Source: CAZBME01 sp964645835 (GTDB lineage: Bacteria > Desulfobacterota > Syntrophia > Syntrophales > UBA8958). Taken from it: DNA of 14,264 nt. The stretch covers positions 1 to 14,264 of the forward strand of contig CAZYDG010000088.1 of the NCBI GenBank assembly GCA_964645835.1, written 5' to 3'. Shown here in pieces: positions 14,204 to 14,264 of the stretch. The notes under the pieces were generated by a model, which worked only from the letters and a program-made list of their open reading frames with translations, ran no database searches and had not been told where the DNA came from. The first letter of the stretch is position 1; each line of letters starts with the position of its first letter. A program made the translations under genes and the position numbers.

Positions 14204-14264
14204 ATGCGACAGACGGAGATGCTACAGGAGATCCGGAGGATGCGATTTGAAGAGGTATATTCGG
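14204..14264 (+). CDS. Transposase, N-terminal 20 codons only (runs off the right edge)
   Basis: ATG at 14204, preceded by GGAGGTGA, opens a frame reading MRQTEMLQEIRRMRFEEVYS up to the edge. From memory the LQEIRxMRFEExY opening is that of ISNCY-family transposases, which continue with a helix-turn-helix and a DDE catalytic core; none of the core is visible, so the family call is tentative. The gene points away from the activase, so the element end faces the host genes. Confidence 0.65.
   Translation, partial: MRQTEMLQEIRRMRFEEVYS

Larger units (their letters stand above)
14114..14264 (+). mobile_element. End of an insertion sequence (probably ISNCY-type), cut by the window edge
   Basis: The stretch carries a transposase start (14204 onward), a duplicated motif (14145-14179) and a hairpin over the ribosome binding site (14183-14202). 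These are usual features of an insertion-sequence end. The exact terminus is not certain: TGTCAAG at 14114 is a plausible terminal sequence, but no target duplication or second end is visible. Confidence 0.5.

Overview
The window looks like a piece of an anaerobic deltaproteobacterial genome (Desulfobacterota, Syntrophus/Smithella-like). This is inferred from gene content: a BcrA/HgdC-type radical-dehydratase activase, a Liv-type ABC operon carrying an acyl-CoA ligase, a PilS/PilR-like two-component pair, and a palindromic CAGGCTGTTGAAAAA repeat of a kind I associate with such genomes. No rRNA or tRNA gene and no CRISPR array were seen.

Layout, left to right. Bases 1-38 hold the first 12 codons of a probable transposase leaving the window on the minus strand. 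recJ (234-1976, plus) follows with a good sigma70-type promoter. A palindromic repeat of about 274 bp (1984-2257) fills the gap between recJ and the convergent operon. The minus-strand operon at 9024-2264 encodes, in order of transcription, a periplasmic binding protein, an ATPase (LivG), a long-chain-type AMP-forming acyl-CoA ligase, two permeases (LivH, LivM) and a second ATPase (LivF). Most junctions are tight or overlapping. Upstream, also on the minus strand, are an activase (13275-14042), a short-chain dehydrogenase (12461-13225), a membrane PAS histidine kinase (10759-12435) and a sigma54-dependent response regulator (9386-10747). The right edge (about 14114-14264) is the end of an insertion sequence whose transposase runs out of the window on the plus strand.

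The most interesting feature lies between the response regulator and the binding-protein gene (9025-9385). It has a TTGACA promoter, an unannotated short ORF whose core reads FYFFSFYSFF (six Phe and two Tyr in ten codons), and two tandem intrinsic terminators. The RNA can fold in mutually exclusive ways, as in classical ribosome-mediated attenuators such as E. coli pheA. A further pairing could disable the second terminator whenever the first is disabled. This predicts that the transporter/ligase operon is switched on when charged Phe-tRNA (perhaps also Tyr-tRNA) is scarce, so the operon probably handles phenylalanine or an aryl-acid precursor rather than branched-chain amino acids. One hypothesis that explains the ligase is uptake and CoA activation of phenylacetate for making phenylalanine by reductive carboxylation. 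The attenuator is read directly from the sequence; the metabolic role is inference.
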